Positions 19,363 to 27,700 of a stretch of DNA of 64,000 bases are shown here, in pieces. A program made the position numbers and the translations under genes. The notes below the pieces were generated by a model. The model did not search any database and was not told where the DNA came from. It saw only the letters and a list, made by a program, of their open reading frames with translations. Each line of letters starts with the position of its first letter. Position 1 is the stretch's first letter. Origin of the DNA: Promicromonospora thailandica (GTDB lineage Bacteria; Actinomycetota; Actinomycetes; Actinomycetales; Cellulomonadaceae); NCBI RefSeq assembly GCF_024171955.1, contig NZ_JAMTCS010000001.1, forward strand, positions 372,001 through 436,000, given 5' to 3'.

Positions 19363-20760
19363 TCAGCGGCGGACCCGGGCCCGCGAGCGTGCGACGCCCT
19401 CGAGCGTGGCGCGCACCGGCGTGCCGAGGTAGATGCCGAGCGACGCGCCCGCCGCGAGGGCCAGCCCCACCGAGGCCGCCAGGACCAGCGAGCCCGGCCC
19501 GCCGCCCGCACCCGCCGCGGGGTCGGCGTGCACCATGCCGAGCAGCCCGTAGAACACCGCGCCGCCGGGCACCAGGGGCACGATCGCCGCCGTCGTCACC
19601 GCGACGGACGGGACGTGCAGGTTGTGGGCCACCAGCACGCCGACGAAGCTCGCGACCAGGGCCGCGAGACCGCTCGCCGCGGCCACGTGCAGGCCCGCCG
19701 CCGACGCCGCTGCGTACCCCAGGGCCGTGATGCTGCCCAGCAGGGCGCTCACCACGACGATGCGCGCGCCCGCCCCGTTGAACAGGGCGACGGAGACCGC
19801 GATGACGACCGCGCCGGCGACCTGGCCGGGCAGCGGGCCGAGCGGGAGCGGGCCGTCCGGCAGCGTCATCCGGTAACCCACCACGCTCCCGAGCTCCAGG
19901 CCCGCCAGGATGCCCACCACCAGCCCGAGGGTCTGGAGGGTGAGGTCGAGGATGCGACCCGCCGCGGTGAGGGCGAAGCCGTCGATGGCGTCCTGCGCCG
20001 CGCCCACCACGGTCAGGCCCGAGAGCATGAGCACGATCCCGGACGCCACGATGATGGACGGCCGCACCCCGGTGAACGGCTCGACGCCCGCCGCCGCGAG
20101 CGCCGACACGGTGACCGCGACGACGGTCGTGACGAAGGCACCGGCGATCTGGCTGAAGAACGAGGGCACGCGCAGCCGGGCGAGCCCCGACTGGGTCGAC
20201 GCGGCGGCCAGGGCCGCCACGAACGTCAGGGCCACGACCGTCGCGGTGCCGCCGGACAGGATGCCGACGCCGACCGTGAGCAGCGCCCGCGCCACGACGA
20301 CGACCTGCGGCCGGTACCGGAACGGCACACGGCGGATGGCCCGGAAGCGCGTCCGGGCCTCGGCGAGGTCGAGCCCGCCGTCGATGTCGACCAGCAGCGC
20401 CTGGAGCCGCTGCAGCTTGGTGTGGTCGGGTGCGGCCACGCGGACCACCCGCAGCAGGGTGTGCGGCCACCCCTCGCCGCTGCGCTGGTAGGACAGCGCG
20501 ATCGACGTGTACGTCACGTCCACGTGCACGCCGTGCAGGCCGTACGCCTCCGCGACCCGCGTGACGGCGAGGGTGACCTCGTGGGCGGACGCGCCGACGG
20601 CGAACATCTGCTCGCCGACGCGCATGGCGAGGTCGAGGGCGCGCAGCACCATGGCGTCGTCGACGGCAGGCTGTATCTCGGTGTCGGGCACGTCGGCGGG
20701 GTCGGCGCGCAGGACGCGGCGCACCGTCGAGTACAGGCTTCGGCGAGGTGGCTGCGGCAT
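19363..20760 (-). CDS. Threonine/serine exporter family protein (ThrE-like)
   Basis: Membrane protein of about 465 residues resembling ThrE of Corynebacterium: an N-terminal DUF1212 domain (ALDLAMRVGEQMFAVGASAHEVTLAVTRVAEAYGL at about residues 38-72, then DVTYTSIALSY) followed by about ten membrane spans including the C-terminal DUF3815-like half (VPGGAVFYGLLGMV). ThrE exports threonine and serine by proton motive force; substrate here is inferred from family. ATG 20760 is preferred because the preceding 14 codons are arginine-rich and lack homology-like character. It diverges from the APH-like gene. Confidence 0.85.
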   Translation of the reverse strand: MPQPPRRSLYSTVRRVLRADPADVPDTEIQPAVDDAMVLRALDLAMRVGEQMFAVGASAHEVTLAVTRVAEAYGLHGVHVDVTYTSIALSYQRSGEGWPHTLLRVVRVAAPDHTKLQRLQALLVDIDGGLDLAEARTRFRAIRRVPFRYRPQVVVVARALLTVGVGILSGGTATVVALTFVAALAAASTQSGLARLRVPSFFSQIAGAFVTTVVAVTVSALAAAGVEPFTGVRPSIIVASGIVLMLSGLTVVGAAQDAIDGFALTAAGRILDLTLQTLGLVVGILAGLELGSVVGYRMTLPDGPLPLGPLPGQVAGAVVIAVSVALFNGAGARIVVVSALLGSITALGYAAASAAGLHVAAASGLAALVASFVGVLVAHNLHVPSVAVTTAAIVPLVPGGAVFYGLLGMVHADPAAGAGGGPGSLVLAASVGLALAAGASLGIYLGTPVRATLEGVARSRARVRR

Positions 20761-20888
20761 CGACCCATTCTGTGCACGACTGCGCGCACGACGCCGCCGC
20801 ACCGGCCTCCGCCGTCGCCGTCCGGCCCGGAGGGGTTGCCGTCGCCGCCCGGCCCGGCCACGATCGTCGCCTCACGACCGGGGAACAC

Positions 20889-21713
20889 ATGACGCGCAGG
20901 GAACGCCTGGACCGGTACCTCGCCCGGGCCGCGGAGCGGTTCGGCGTGCGGCCGGACGGTACGCCCGTGGCCGGCGACTTCGACCGGACGCTGGCCGTGC
21001 GGGTGTCCGGCGCGGGCGGCGCCGCGTGGCTGCGGGTCACCGCCCAGCCGCCCGCGTGGGCGGCCGGCGACGGCTGGGACGGCATCGCGGCGGCGACCGG
21101 CGCGCCCTTCGACCAGATCCCGATGCCCCGGCACCTCGCCACGGCGGAGTGGACCGACGACGGCGACGTCGTCCGCGCCGACCTCGTCACCCACGTCGGC
21201 CACCCCGCCGTGACCACCGGACTCGTGCTCCGGCACGACGTCGACCTGCCCGACGCGTGGTGGGCCGCGCTGCGGTCCGGCCTGGAGCCGCTGCGCCGCG
21301 TCCGGACCGGACGCGCCGCGCTGACCCCGCAGGCGCTCGCCGACACGCTGCTGGCGACGTTCGGCCTCGTGGTGGACCTGGACCGGGTCCGGTGGGAGAC
21401 CGCCCACGGCGACCTGCACCTCGGCAACCTCACCGCCCCGGAGCTCACCATCCTGGACTGGGAGACGTGGGGCCGCGCCCCGGCCGGGTACGACGCCGCC
21501 GTGCTCGCCTGCTCCGCCGTGCTGCGGCCCACCGTCGCGGACCGGGTCAGGGCCGAGTTCGCCGACGTGCTCGGCACCTACTCGGGCGCCGTCGCGCAGC
21601 TCGCGGCCGCGGACCGGTACCTGGCCCTGGTGCGCCTCGGGCGGCACCGGGACGTGGCGCTGCCCCTGCGGCGGCACGCCGAGTCGCTGCTGCGGGACCT
21701 GCGACGGGACTGA
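20889..21713 (+). CDS. Aminoglycoside-phosphotransferase-like kinase
   Basis: Predicted small-molecule kinase of 274 residues in the APH/choline-kinase superfamily. Brenner's motif is AHGDLHLGNLTAPELTILDWETWGRAPAGYD (catalytic Asp in HGDLHLGN, metal Asp in LDWE; about residues 176-206). The N-terminal lobe is short. The substrate is unknown and resistance should not be assumed. ATG 20889 has GGGGAA upstream; longer reading would run into the divergent promoter region. Confidence 0.78.
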   Translation: MTRRERLDRYLARAAERFGVRPDGTPVAGDFDRTLAVRVSGAGGAAWLRVTAQPPAWAAGDGWDGIAAATGAPFDQIPMPRHLATAEWTDDGDVVRADLVTHVGHPAVTTGLVLRHDVDLPDAWWAALRSGLEPLRRVRTGRAALTPQALADTLLATFGLVVDLDRVRWETAHGDLHLGNLTAPELTILDWETWGRAPAGYDAAVLACSAVLRPTVADRVRAEFADVLGTYSGAVAQLAAADRYLALVRLGRHRDVALPLRRHAESLLRDLRRD

Positions 21714-21723
21714 CGCGCGCCCC

Positions 21724-23499
21724 TCACGGCACGCGGAACGTGACCGTCTGCACCGGGTTGTCGAACTCGGTGGTGCGCAGCGACACGCGTGCCGCCCAGT
21801 CCCCCGTGGTCGGCAGCACGACCTCGCCCGCGTACACGCCCGGCGCCCGGGACCCGAGCGGCACCAGACCGAGGTCGACGTCGCCCGACGTCAGGCCGAC
21901 CTCCGGGGCCGCGTACCCCTCGAACGGCTCGCCCGCCGCGTCCGTCATCGTGACGGTCACCGTGGCCGGGCCGACGGCGGGCGGGTCGAGCGAGACCGCG
22001 GCCGTGACGCCGTCGAGCCGCACCGCCTCGGTGACGGCGGCGGCGCTCGGCTGCCCCGCGACGGTCCGGTCCTCCTCGGGGCTGCGGTCCACGAGGAAGC
22101 CCGTGACGCCGAGCACGGCGACCAGCACCGCCGCCTCCGCGAGCGCGGTGCGGACCACGAGCCGGGCCGGAGCGGTGCGCTCGCGGGGGCGGCGCGCGGC
22201 GCGCAGGCGGGTCAGCAGCCCGTACCGGTTCCACGCGGCCAGCCCGACGGCGACCAGCGCGACGAGCACCTTGACGAGCAGGAGCACGCCGTAGCCGCTC
22301 CCGACCAGCGCGGCCCAGCTGCCGGCGACGCGCCAGGCGAGCACCACGCCCGCGACCACGAGCACGGCGAGCACGCCCGCGGCGACGGCGGAGAACCGGC
22401 CGAGCACGAGGGCGCCCGCGTCGTCGTGCACGAGGTCGCCGAGCACCAGGACGACGGCGACGAGCCCGCCGAGCCACACGGCCCCGGCGACCAGGTGCAG
22501 CACGTCGACGCCGACCACGAGCGCCTCGGGCGAGGCCGCCCGGGTGTGGCCGGTGAACGCGGGGGCGGCGAGCGCGAGCAGGCACCCGGCGAGCACCAGC
22601 AGGGTGCGGGTCCGGTCCGGGGCGACGGCGGGGAGCCCGCCGGCGGCCACCGCGAGCCCCAGGGTCACGGCGGCGGGGACGGCGTACTCGGCGGGCGCGA
22701 GCGCGCTCCACGTGCCCGCGTCGGCGATCGCGGAGACCGGGACACCGAGCTGGTAGAGCGCGACGACCGGCACAGCCGCCCACCAGCCGAGCGCCGCGAC
22801 GCCCGCGGCCACGCGGGCGACGCGGCGCAGGCGGGCGCGGGGCCGGTCGGCCACGGTGTCGCGGAGCGCGGCCTCGGCCGCGCCACGGCGGGCGGCCGCG
22901 CCGCCCCGCGGACGGGCGCCCGCACCGCCCCGCACACGGGCGCCCGCGCCGCCGCGGGGAACGGCCGGCGCGCCGGGGCGCGGCAGGAGCAGGACCGAGA
23001 AGGCCGCGACCCCCGCCGCGACGAGCAGCCCGACGTACCCGGCAGCGCGGACGACGCCGAGCGCCGGCGGTGCCTCGGTCGCCGCGTCGGCCCCCGGCAC
23101 GTCCACGACGTCGCTCGGCGCCCCGACCGAGAAGCTCAGCGACCCGCCGATCGGGTGACCGTCCTCGGAGACGAGCCGCCACAGGATCACGAGCGTGCCC
23201 TCGCCGACCTCCTCGTCGAGCTCGACCACGAGCCGCTCCCCGCGCACAATGGCCGACGCCGCGACCTCCTCCCCCGCCGCGTCGAACACCCGGGTGCCCG
23301 AGGGGACGCCGAGCACGGACTCGTCGAACGTGAAGGTGATCCGCTCGGGTGCGGCGTCGAGCACGGCCCCCTGGGCCGGGTCGGACTCCAGGAGCGTGGC
23401 GTGCGCCGCCGCCCTGTTCGCGGGGGCGATCAGCAGCGCGCACAGGAGGGTGAGCAGGAGCAGGACGGCGCCGCCGCGCCGGACGTCGACGGCTGTCAC
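21724..23499 (-). CDS. CopC-CopD-YtkA fusion, copper resistance/uptake membrane protein
   Basis: A 591-residue protein. After a signal peptide, the CopC beta-barrel starts at the copper-binding histidine (AHATLLESDPAQG, His about residue 33), continues through ITFTFDESVLGVPSGTRVF and ends near EDGHPIGGSLSFSVG. Residues about 150-460 form the multi-span CopD domain (TGHTRAASPEALVVGVDVLHLVAGAVWLGGLVAVVL). Residues about 490-591 are a YtkA/FixH-like domain (VSLDPPAVGPATVTVTMTDAAG). A glycine/arginine-rich cytoplasmic loop near residues 175-205 is low complexity. The GTG overlaps the stop of the YcnI gene (GTGA), so translation is coupled. Periplasmic-type copper handling is the known family role. 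Confidence 0.9.
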   Translation of the reverse strand: MTAVDVRRGGAVLLLLTLLCALLIAPANRAAAHATLLESDPAQGAVLDAAPERITFTFDESVLGVPSGTRVFDAAGEEVAASAIVRGERLVVELDEEVGEGTLVILWRLVSEDGHPIGGSLSFSVGAPSDVVDVPGADAATEAPPALGVVRAAGYVGLLVAAGVAAFSVLLLPRPGAPAVPRGGAGARVRGGAGARPRGGAAARRGAAEAALRDTVADRPRARLRRVARVAAGVAALGWWAAVPVVALYQLGVPVSAIADAGTWSALAPAEYAVPAAVTLGLAVAAGGLPAVAPDRTRTLLVLAGCLLALAAPAFTGHTRAASPEALVVGVDVLHLVAGAVWLGGLVAVVLVLGDLVHDDAGALVLGRFSAVAAGVLAVLVVAGVVLAWRVAGSWAALVGSGYGVLLLVKVLVALVAVGLAAWNRYGLLTRLRAARRPRERTAPARLVVRTALAEAAVLVAVLGVTGFLVDRSPEEDRTVAGQPSAAAVTEAVRLDGVTAAVSLDPPAVGPATVTVTMTDAAGEPFEGYAAPEVGLTSGDVDLGLVPLGSRAPGVYAGEVVLPTTGDWAARVSLRTTEFDNPVQTVTFRVP

Positions 23500-24212
23500 G
23501 GCTGCCGGTGGCGGCGGATCAGGGCCACCGCACCCGCCAGGGCGCCCGCGGCCAGGACCGCGAGCCCGCTGTAGGTGACCAGGGGGTCACCTTCGCCGGC
23601 GGCGTCGGGGGCGGGGACCGGCTCCGGCTCCGTTGCCGGCTCCGACTCCGAGGCCGGCTCGGATCCGGCCGAAGGCTCGGCGGACGCGGCGTCGGCGTCG
23701 TCGGCCGACGCCGACGGGCTCGGGTCCCCGCCACCGGTGACGACGACCACGGGTGCGGGACGCTCGAGGTCGGCGTGGTCCTGCGCGTCCTGCGCGACCT
23801 CGGTCCACGCCGCCTCGCCCGCCTCGCAGCGCTGCACCACGGGGAACACGAGCGTCGCGCCGGGGTCGTCGGGCAGGCGCACGGAGAGCTCGACGGCGGC
23901 GTGCTCGCCGTCGGGCAGGGGTTCGTCCGCGGTCCACGTCAGGGCGTCCCCGGACCGGTCCACCGTCCAGCCGTCCGCGTCGCGGGCGGTGACGTCCGCG
24001 ACGCCCTCGGGCAGGCGGACCGACATCGCAGTGGTCGCCGAGCCGGCGCACCCGTGCGGCACCTCGACCCGGAGCACGGCGGTCGCCCCCGCGGCGGTGG
24101 TCGACGGTGTGATGGTCACGTGGGCCGACGCCGGCACGGACCCGAGGGTCACGAGGACGGCCGCGGCCAGGCCGGACAGGGCCGTGCGCCGCACGGCGGT
24201 CGTGCTCTTCAT
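23496..24212 (-). CDS. YcnI-family (DUF1775) exported copper-binding protein
   Basis: A 238-residue secreted, membrane-tethered protein. A signal peptide ends in GSVPASA and the mature protein begins with HVTITPSTTAAGATAVLRVEVPHGC, the DUF1775 start in which the N-terminal His binds Cu(II) in characterised YcnI. Other landmarks are ATTAMSVRLPEGV and AVELSVRLPDDPGATLVFPVVQRCEAGEAAW. A Ser/Glu/Pro-rich linker (about residues 160-205) leads to a C-terminal membrane helix and RRHRQP. ATG 24212 has GGAGAG upstream. It is the first gene of a two-gene copper operon with CopCD. Confidence 0.9.
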   Translation of the reverse strand: MKSTTAVRRTALSGLAAAVLVTLGSVPASAHVTITPSTTAAGATAVLRVEVPHGCAGSATTAMSVRLPEGVADVTARDADGWTVDRSGDALTWTADEPLPDGEHAAVELSVRLPDDPGATLVFPVVQRCEAGEAAWTEVAQDAQDHADLERPAPVVVVTGGGDPSPSASADDADAASAEPSAGSEPASESEPATEPEPVPAPDAAGEGDPLVTYSGLAVLAAGALAGAVALIRRHRQP

Positions 24213-24299
24213 GGAACTCTCCGACTCTGGAGGTGGCCCGCACACCTAATCAGCGGGCCGAACTGCTGTCAAGAATGTGAACCGATGCGGCCGGAACCA

Positions 24300-24347
24300 T
24301 TTACTCCACCCTGCGCCCCGCGTACGGTGGTTCACGTCACTGAACCA
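24300..24347 (+). promoter_or_regulatory. Promoter and operator of the tautomerase gene
   Basis: TTTACT (24300-24305), a 17-bp spacer and TACGGT (24323-24328) form a good vegetative promoter. The perfect inverted repeat TGGTTCA-N6-TGAACCA (24328-24347) begins on the last base of the -10, a typical repressor position. The half-site GTGAACC recurs at 24277-24283, near the divergent YcnI gene, and at 24359-24365. Confidence 0.65.
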
Positions 24348-24402
24348 AGGTCGGCTCCGTGAACCTGGCGACCGCCAGGCCCGACCCCACCGGAGGGAAG
24401 AC

Positions 24403-24627
24403 ATGCCCAACATCACCGTCGAGCTGCTCCGCGGCCGCACGATCGAGCAGCGTCGCGAGTTCGCCAAGGCCGTGGCCGACAGCGCCGTCGAGATCCTGGG
24501 CGCCCGCCGCCAGGACGTCCGCATGGTCTTCAGCGAGATCACCCCCGACATCGTCGCCAACGGCGGTGTGCTGGCCAGCGAGGACGAGAGCCGCGCCGGC
24601 GTGGTCGCGGCGCTCGCCGACGACTGA
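24403..24627 (+). CDS. 4-oxalocrotonate-tautomerase-family small enzyme
   Basis: A 74-residue tautomerase-superfamily protein. The mature N-terminal proline (after Met in MPNITVELLRGRT) is the catalytic base of this family. The beta-alpha-beta pattern continues as TIEQRREFAKAVADSAVEILG and VRMVFSEITPDIVANGGVLA. The usual family length is 60-80 residues. GGAGGGAAG precedes the ATG. It stands alone between a repressor-like operator and a strong bidirectional terminator, so it is a single-gene unit; the substrate is unknown. Confidence 0.87.
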   Translation: MPNITVELLRGRTIEQRREFAKAVADSAVEILGARRQDVRMVFSEITPDIVANGGVLASEDESRAGVVAALADD

Positions 24628-24658
24628 GGCACGCGAGCCGCGCACGGCACGGCACGCG

Positions 24659-24698
24659 GGGCGTGGGCCCGGAGGACGAATCCTCCGGGCCCACGCCC
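24659..24698. terminator. Strong bidirectional terminator
   Basis: A perfect 18-bp stem (24659-24676 with 24681-24698) closes a CGAA tetraloop. It is placed between the tautomerase stop and the stop of the convergent ThuA-oxidase gene, which ends 9 nt further on. Confidence 0.85.
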
Positions 24699-24706
24699 GT
24701 GCTGCG

Positions 24707-27700
24707 CTACTTCACCCGGAGCGTCACCCGGGTCTCGGCGGCGAGGACGAGGTCGCTGCCGAGGTAGGAGACCGTCACGGTGACGTCCTTCCCCTTCACC
24801 TGCGGCACCTCGAACCGCACGCGCCCGTCCTGGACCGTGCCGAGCACGGTCGGGCCGTCCTTCACCACGAGCCGCACCTGCCCCGTCGCCGGGACGTCGT
24901 ACGGCGCGGTGAGGGACACGTCCACCACCGTCTTCTTGTCCTTCCCCTTTCCGCTGTTCGCGGCGGAGATCTCCATCGTGGCGACCACCTTCTCCACGAC
25001 GACCCGCACCTTCGACGACGACGCCGCGTGGTCGCCGTCCCCGCCGTAGCGGAGCGTGAGGTCGTGGACCCCCGGCGCCAGCGACCGGGCCGGCAGGACG
25101 ATCGTGCCCCGCCCGTCCGCGATCGTCGCCGTGCCGAGCGGCTCGGTGCCGTCCCGCAGCTCCACCTCGCCGGTGGCCGTGTCGGGCGACACCGCCAGCG
25201 AGACCGAGCCCGCCGTGCCGTAGACGACGGGCAGCGCCACGCCGGCCACGGCCGTCGCCGTCGGGGACTTCACCGTGACCGTCACGGTGGCCGCTGCGGA
25301 CCGGTCCTTCCCGTCGTCGGCCCGGTAGGTGAACACGTCCTTGCCGTTGAACCCGGCGTCGGGCGTGTAGGTGAACGAACCGTCCGCCGCGAGGGTGACC
25401 GTGCCGTTGGCCGGCTGGGTCACCGCCGTCGCGGTGAGGACGTTGCCGTCCTCGTCGGTGTCGTTGGCGAGCACGCCCGGCGCCGGGAGCGTCAGCGGCT
25501 GCCCGCCCACGGCCGCGTAGGCGTCGTCGCGCGCCACCGGCGCGGTGTTGACCGGCGGCTGCTCCTTCTCCTCCACGGTGATCGTCACGGTCGTCGCGGC
25601 CGACGACGCGGTGCCGTCGGACGCCCGGTAGGTGAACGTGTCGGTCCCCGCGTACCCGCTGTCGGGCGTGTAGGTGAAGGACCCGTCCGCCGCCAGCTCG
25701 ACGTCGCCGTGGGCCGGCTGGGTGAGCCCCGTGGCCGTCAGGTCGTCGCCGTCCGCGTCGGTGTCGTTCGCGAGGAGACCCGGCGCCTGGACGGTCAGCG
25801 GCTCGTCCTCCACCGTGCCGTAGGCGTCCGCGGCACCCACGGGGGCCGCGTTGGCCGGCGGGCCCGCGTAGAGCTCACCCACCTGCTCCTCGGTCAGCTC
25901 GTACCCGAACATCCGGAAGTCGTCGACGAGCCCGTCCCAGCGGGCGTCCGGCCAGCTGGTACCACCGATGAGGTTCGTCGTCGTCCGGCCGTCCACGCCC
26001 ACGTCACCGATGTCCACGGTGAAGTCGTCGCGGGTGGCCTGGAGCTCGCCGTCGAAGTAGATCTTGCCGACGGAGCCGCTCTGGGTGAACACCACGTGCG
26101 TCCACTCGTTCAGCGGCAGGTCGTTGCCCTGCCCCAGCACGAGCCGTTCCTGGGCGCTGCCCGGGGTACCCGGCGCCTTGAACGTCGCCGCGAAGCCGGT
26201 GGCCCCGTTGACCTGGGTGTTCGACTGCAGCAGGAAGAACGTGTCCGTGCTGCTGCCGATCTGGAGCAGGGGCACCCAGGTGGGCAGGGCGTCCGGCCGC
26301 GCCCAGATGGAGACGCTGAACTGGTCGTCCATGCCCGCCTCGATGTCGTCGGGCAGCTCGACCTGGTTGCCCGTGCCGGACGCGCCGCCGGGCAGGTTGA
26401 TGCCCGCGCCGAACCGCCCGGTGGGCGTCCAGCCCGTCGCCCCGGAGAGCGTCGCCGCCCCGATCGAACCGTCCAGACCCGTGTTGGCCGCCGTCGACCC
26501 CTGGCCCTCGTCGAAGGCGTAGTGGATCGGCGTGCCCTCGCCGGGCGGCGGCCGCTCGACCGTGTGCTCCACCGTGTGGGCGGAGTCGCGCCAGCCGTCG
26601 TCGGCGAGGAAGCGGACCTCGACCTCGTGGGCGCCGGACTTGAGCGCGACGTCGGTGAACGTCACCTCCCCGTCCGCCACGTCGACCTGCCCGCCGAGGC
26701 GGGAGCCGTCGACCCACAGCTCGGCGACGCCCGCGGGCGCGCCGCCGGACGCGGCCGCGACCGTGGCCGAGACCGTGACCGGCTCGCCGAACGGCGACGG
26801 GGAGCCCGGCTCGACGCTGACCGTGGTGGTCGTGGCGAGCGCGGTGCCGTCGTCGTACAGGGCCGCGACGTCGGCGTCGCCGAGCGCCGAGGTGTAGACC
26901 CGGACGTCGTCCAGCAGGCCGTCGTAGGCCGGGTCCGGGAACCCGTTGCGGCCGAGCCAGTTGTTCGCCGTCGGGCCCACGTCGGTCATGTCGATCGTGA
27001 GGTCGTCGCGCGACGCGATCGGCTCGCCGTCGAGGTACAGCGTGCCGGTGGCACCCTGCCGCGTGAAGGCGACGTGGTTCCACTCGCCCGCCACGACGTC
27101 CCGGGTCGGCGTCGCGTAGACCCGTTCCTGGAGCGCCGCGCCCTTGGCCTTGAAGGTGGCCGCGAGCCCCGTCGCGCCGGCGGCGTTGGTCTGCATCTGG
27201 ATCTGGAAGAAGCTGCCCGTGTCGCCGGTCCCGTCCCCGATGTGGAACAGGCCCGTCCAGCCCGTCTTCGTGTCGGGCCGCACCCAGAACGACGTGGTGA
27301 AGCTGTCCTCGCCCTGCAGCAGGTCGTCGGGCAGGTCGACGGCGTTGGCGGTGTCGCCGCCGGCCAGGTCGAGGGCGCCGCCGAACACGCCGTCCTCGCT
27401 CCAGCCCGTGGCGCCGGTCAGGGTCGCCGCGCCCACGTCACCGTCGGTGCCGCTGTTGGCGCCCCGGGTCCCGGAACCCTCGTCGAAGGCGTAGTGCACG
27501 GGCACGTCGGACGCGCCCGGGTCGGAGCCCACGACGACGACGTCGTCGATCATGACGCCCGCGCCCGAGTCACCGCCGCTCAGGGTCAGGTCCTGCGAGC
27601 GCGACTGCGCCGTGAACGTACCCACGTACGTGCCGAACCTGGTCTGCGAGGACAGGTCCGTGCCCGCCGTCAGGGTCGTGGTCAGGTCACCGACCGAGAG

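Noticed and set aside
20889-21713. Antibiotic-resistance call for the APH-like kinase
   Set aside because: Only the general kinase motif is visible; family members act on many unrelated small molecules.
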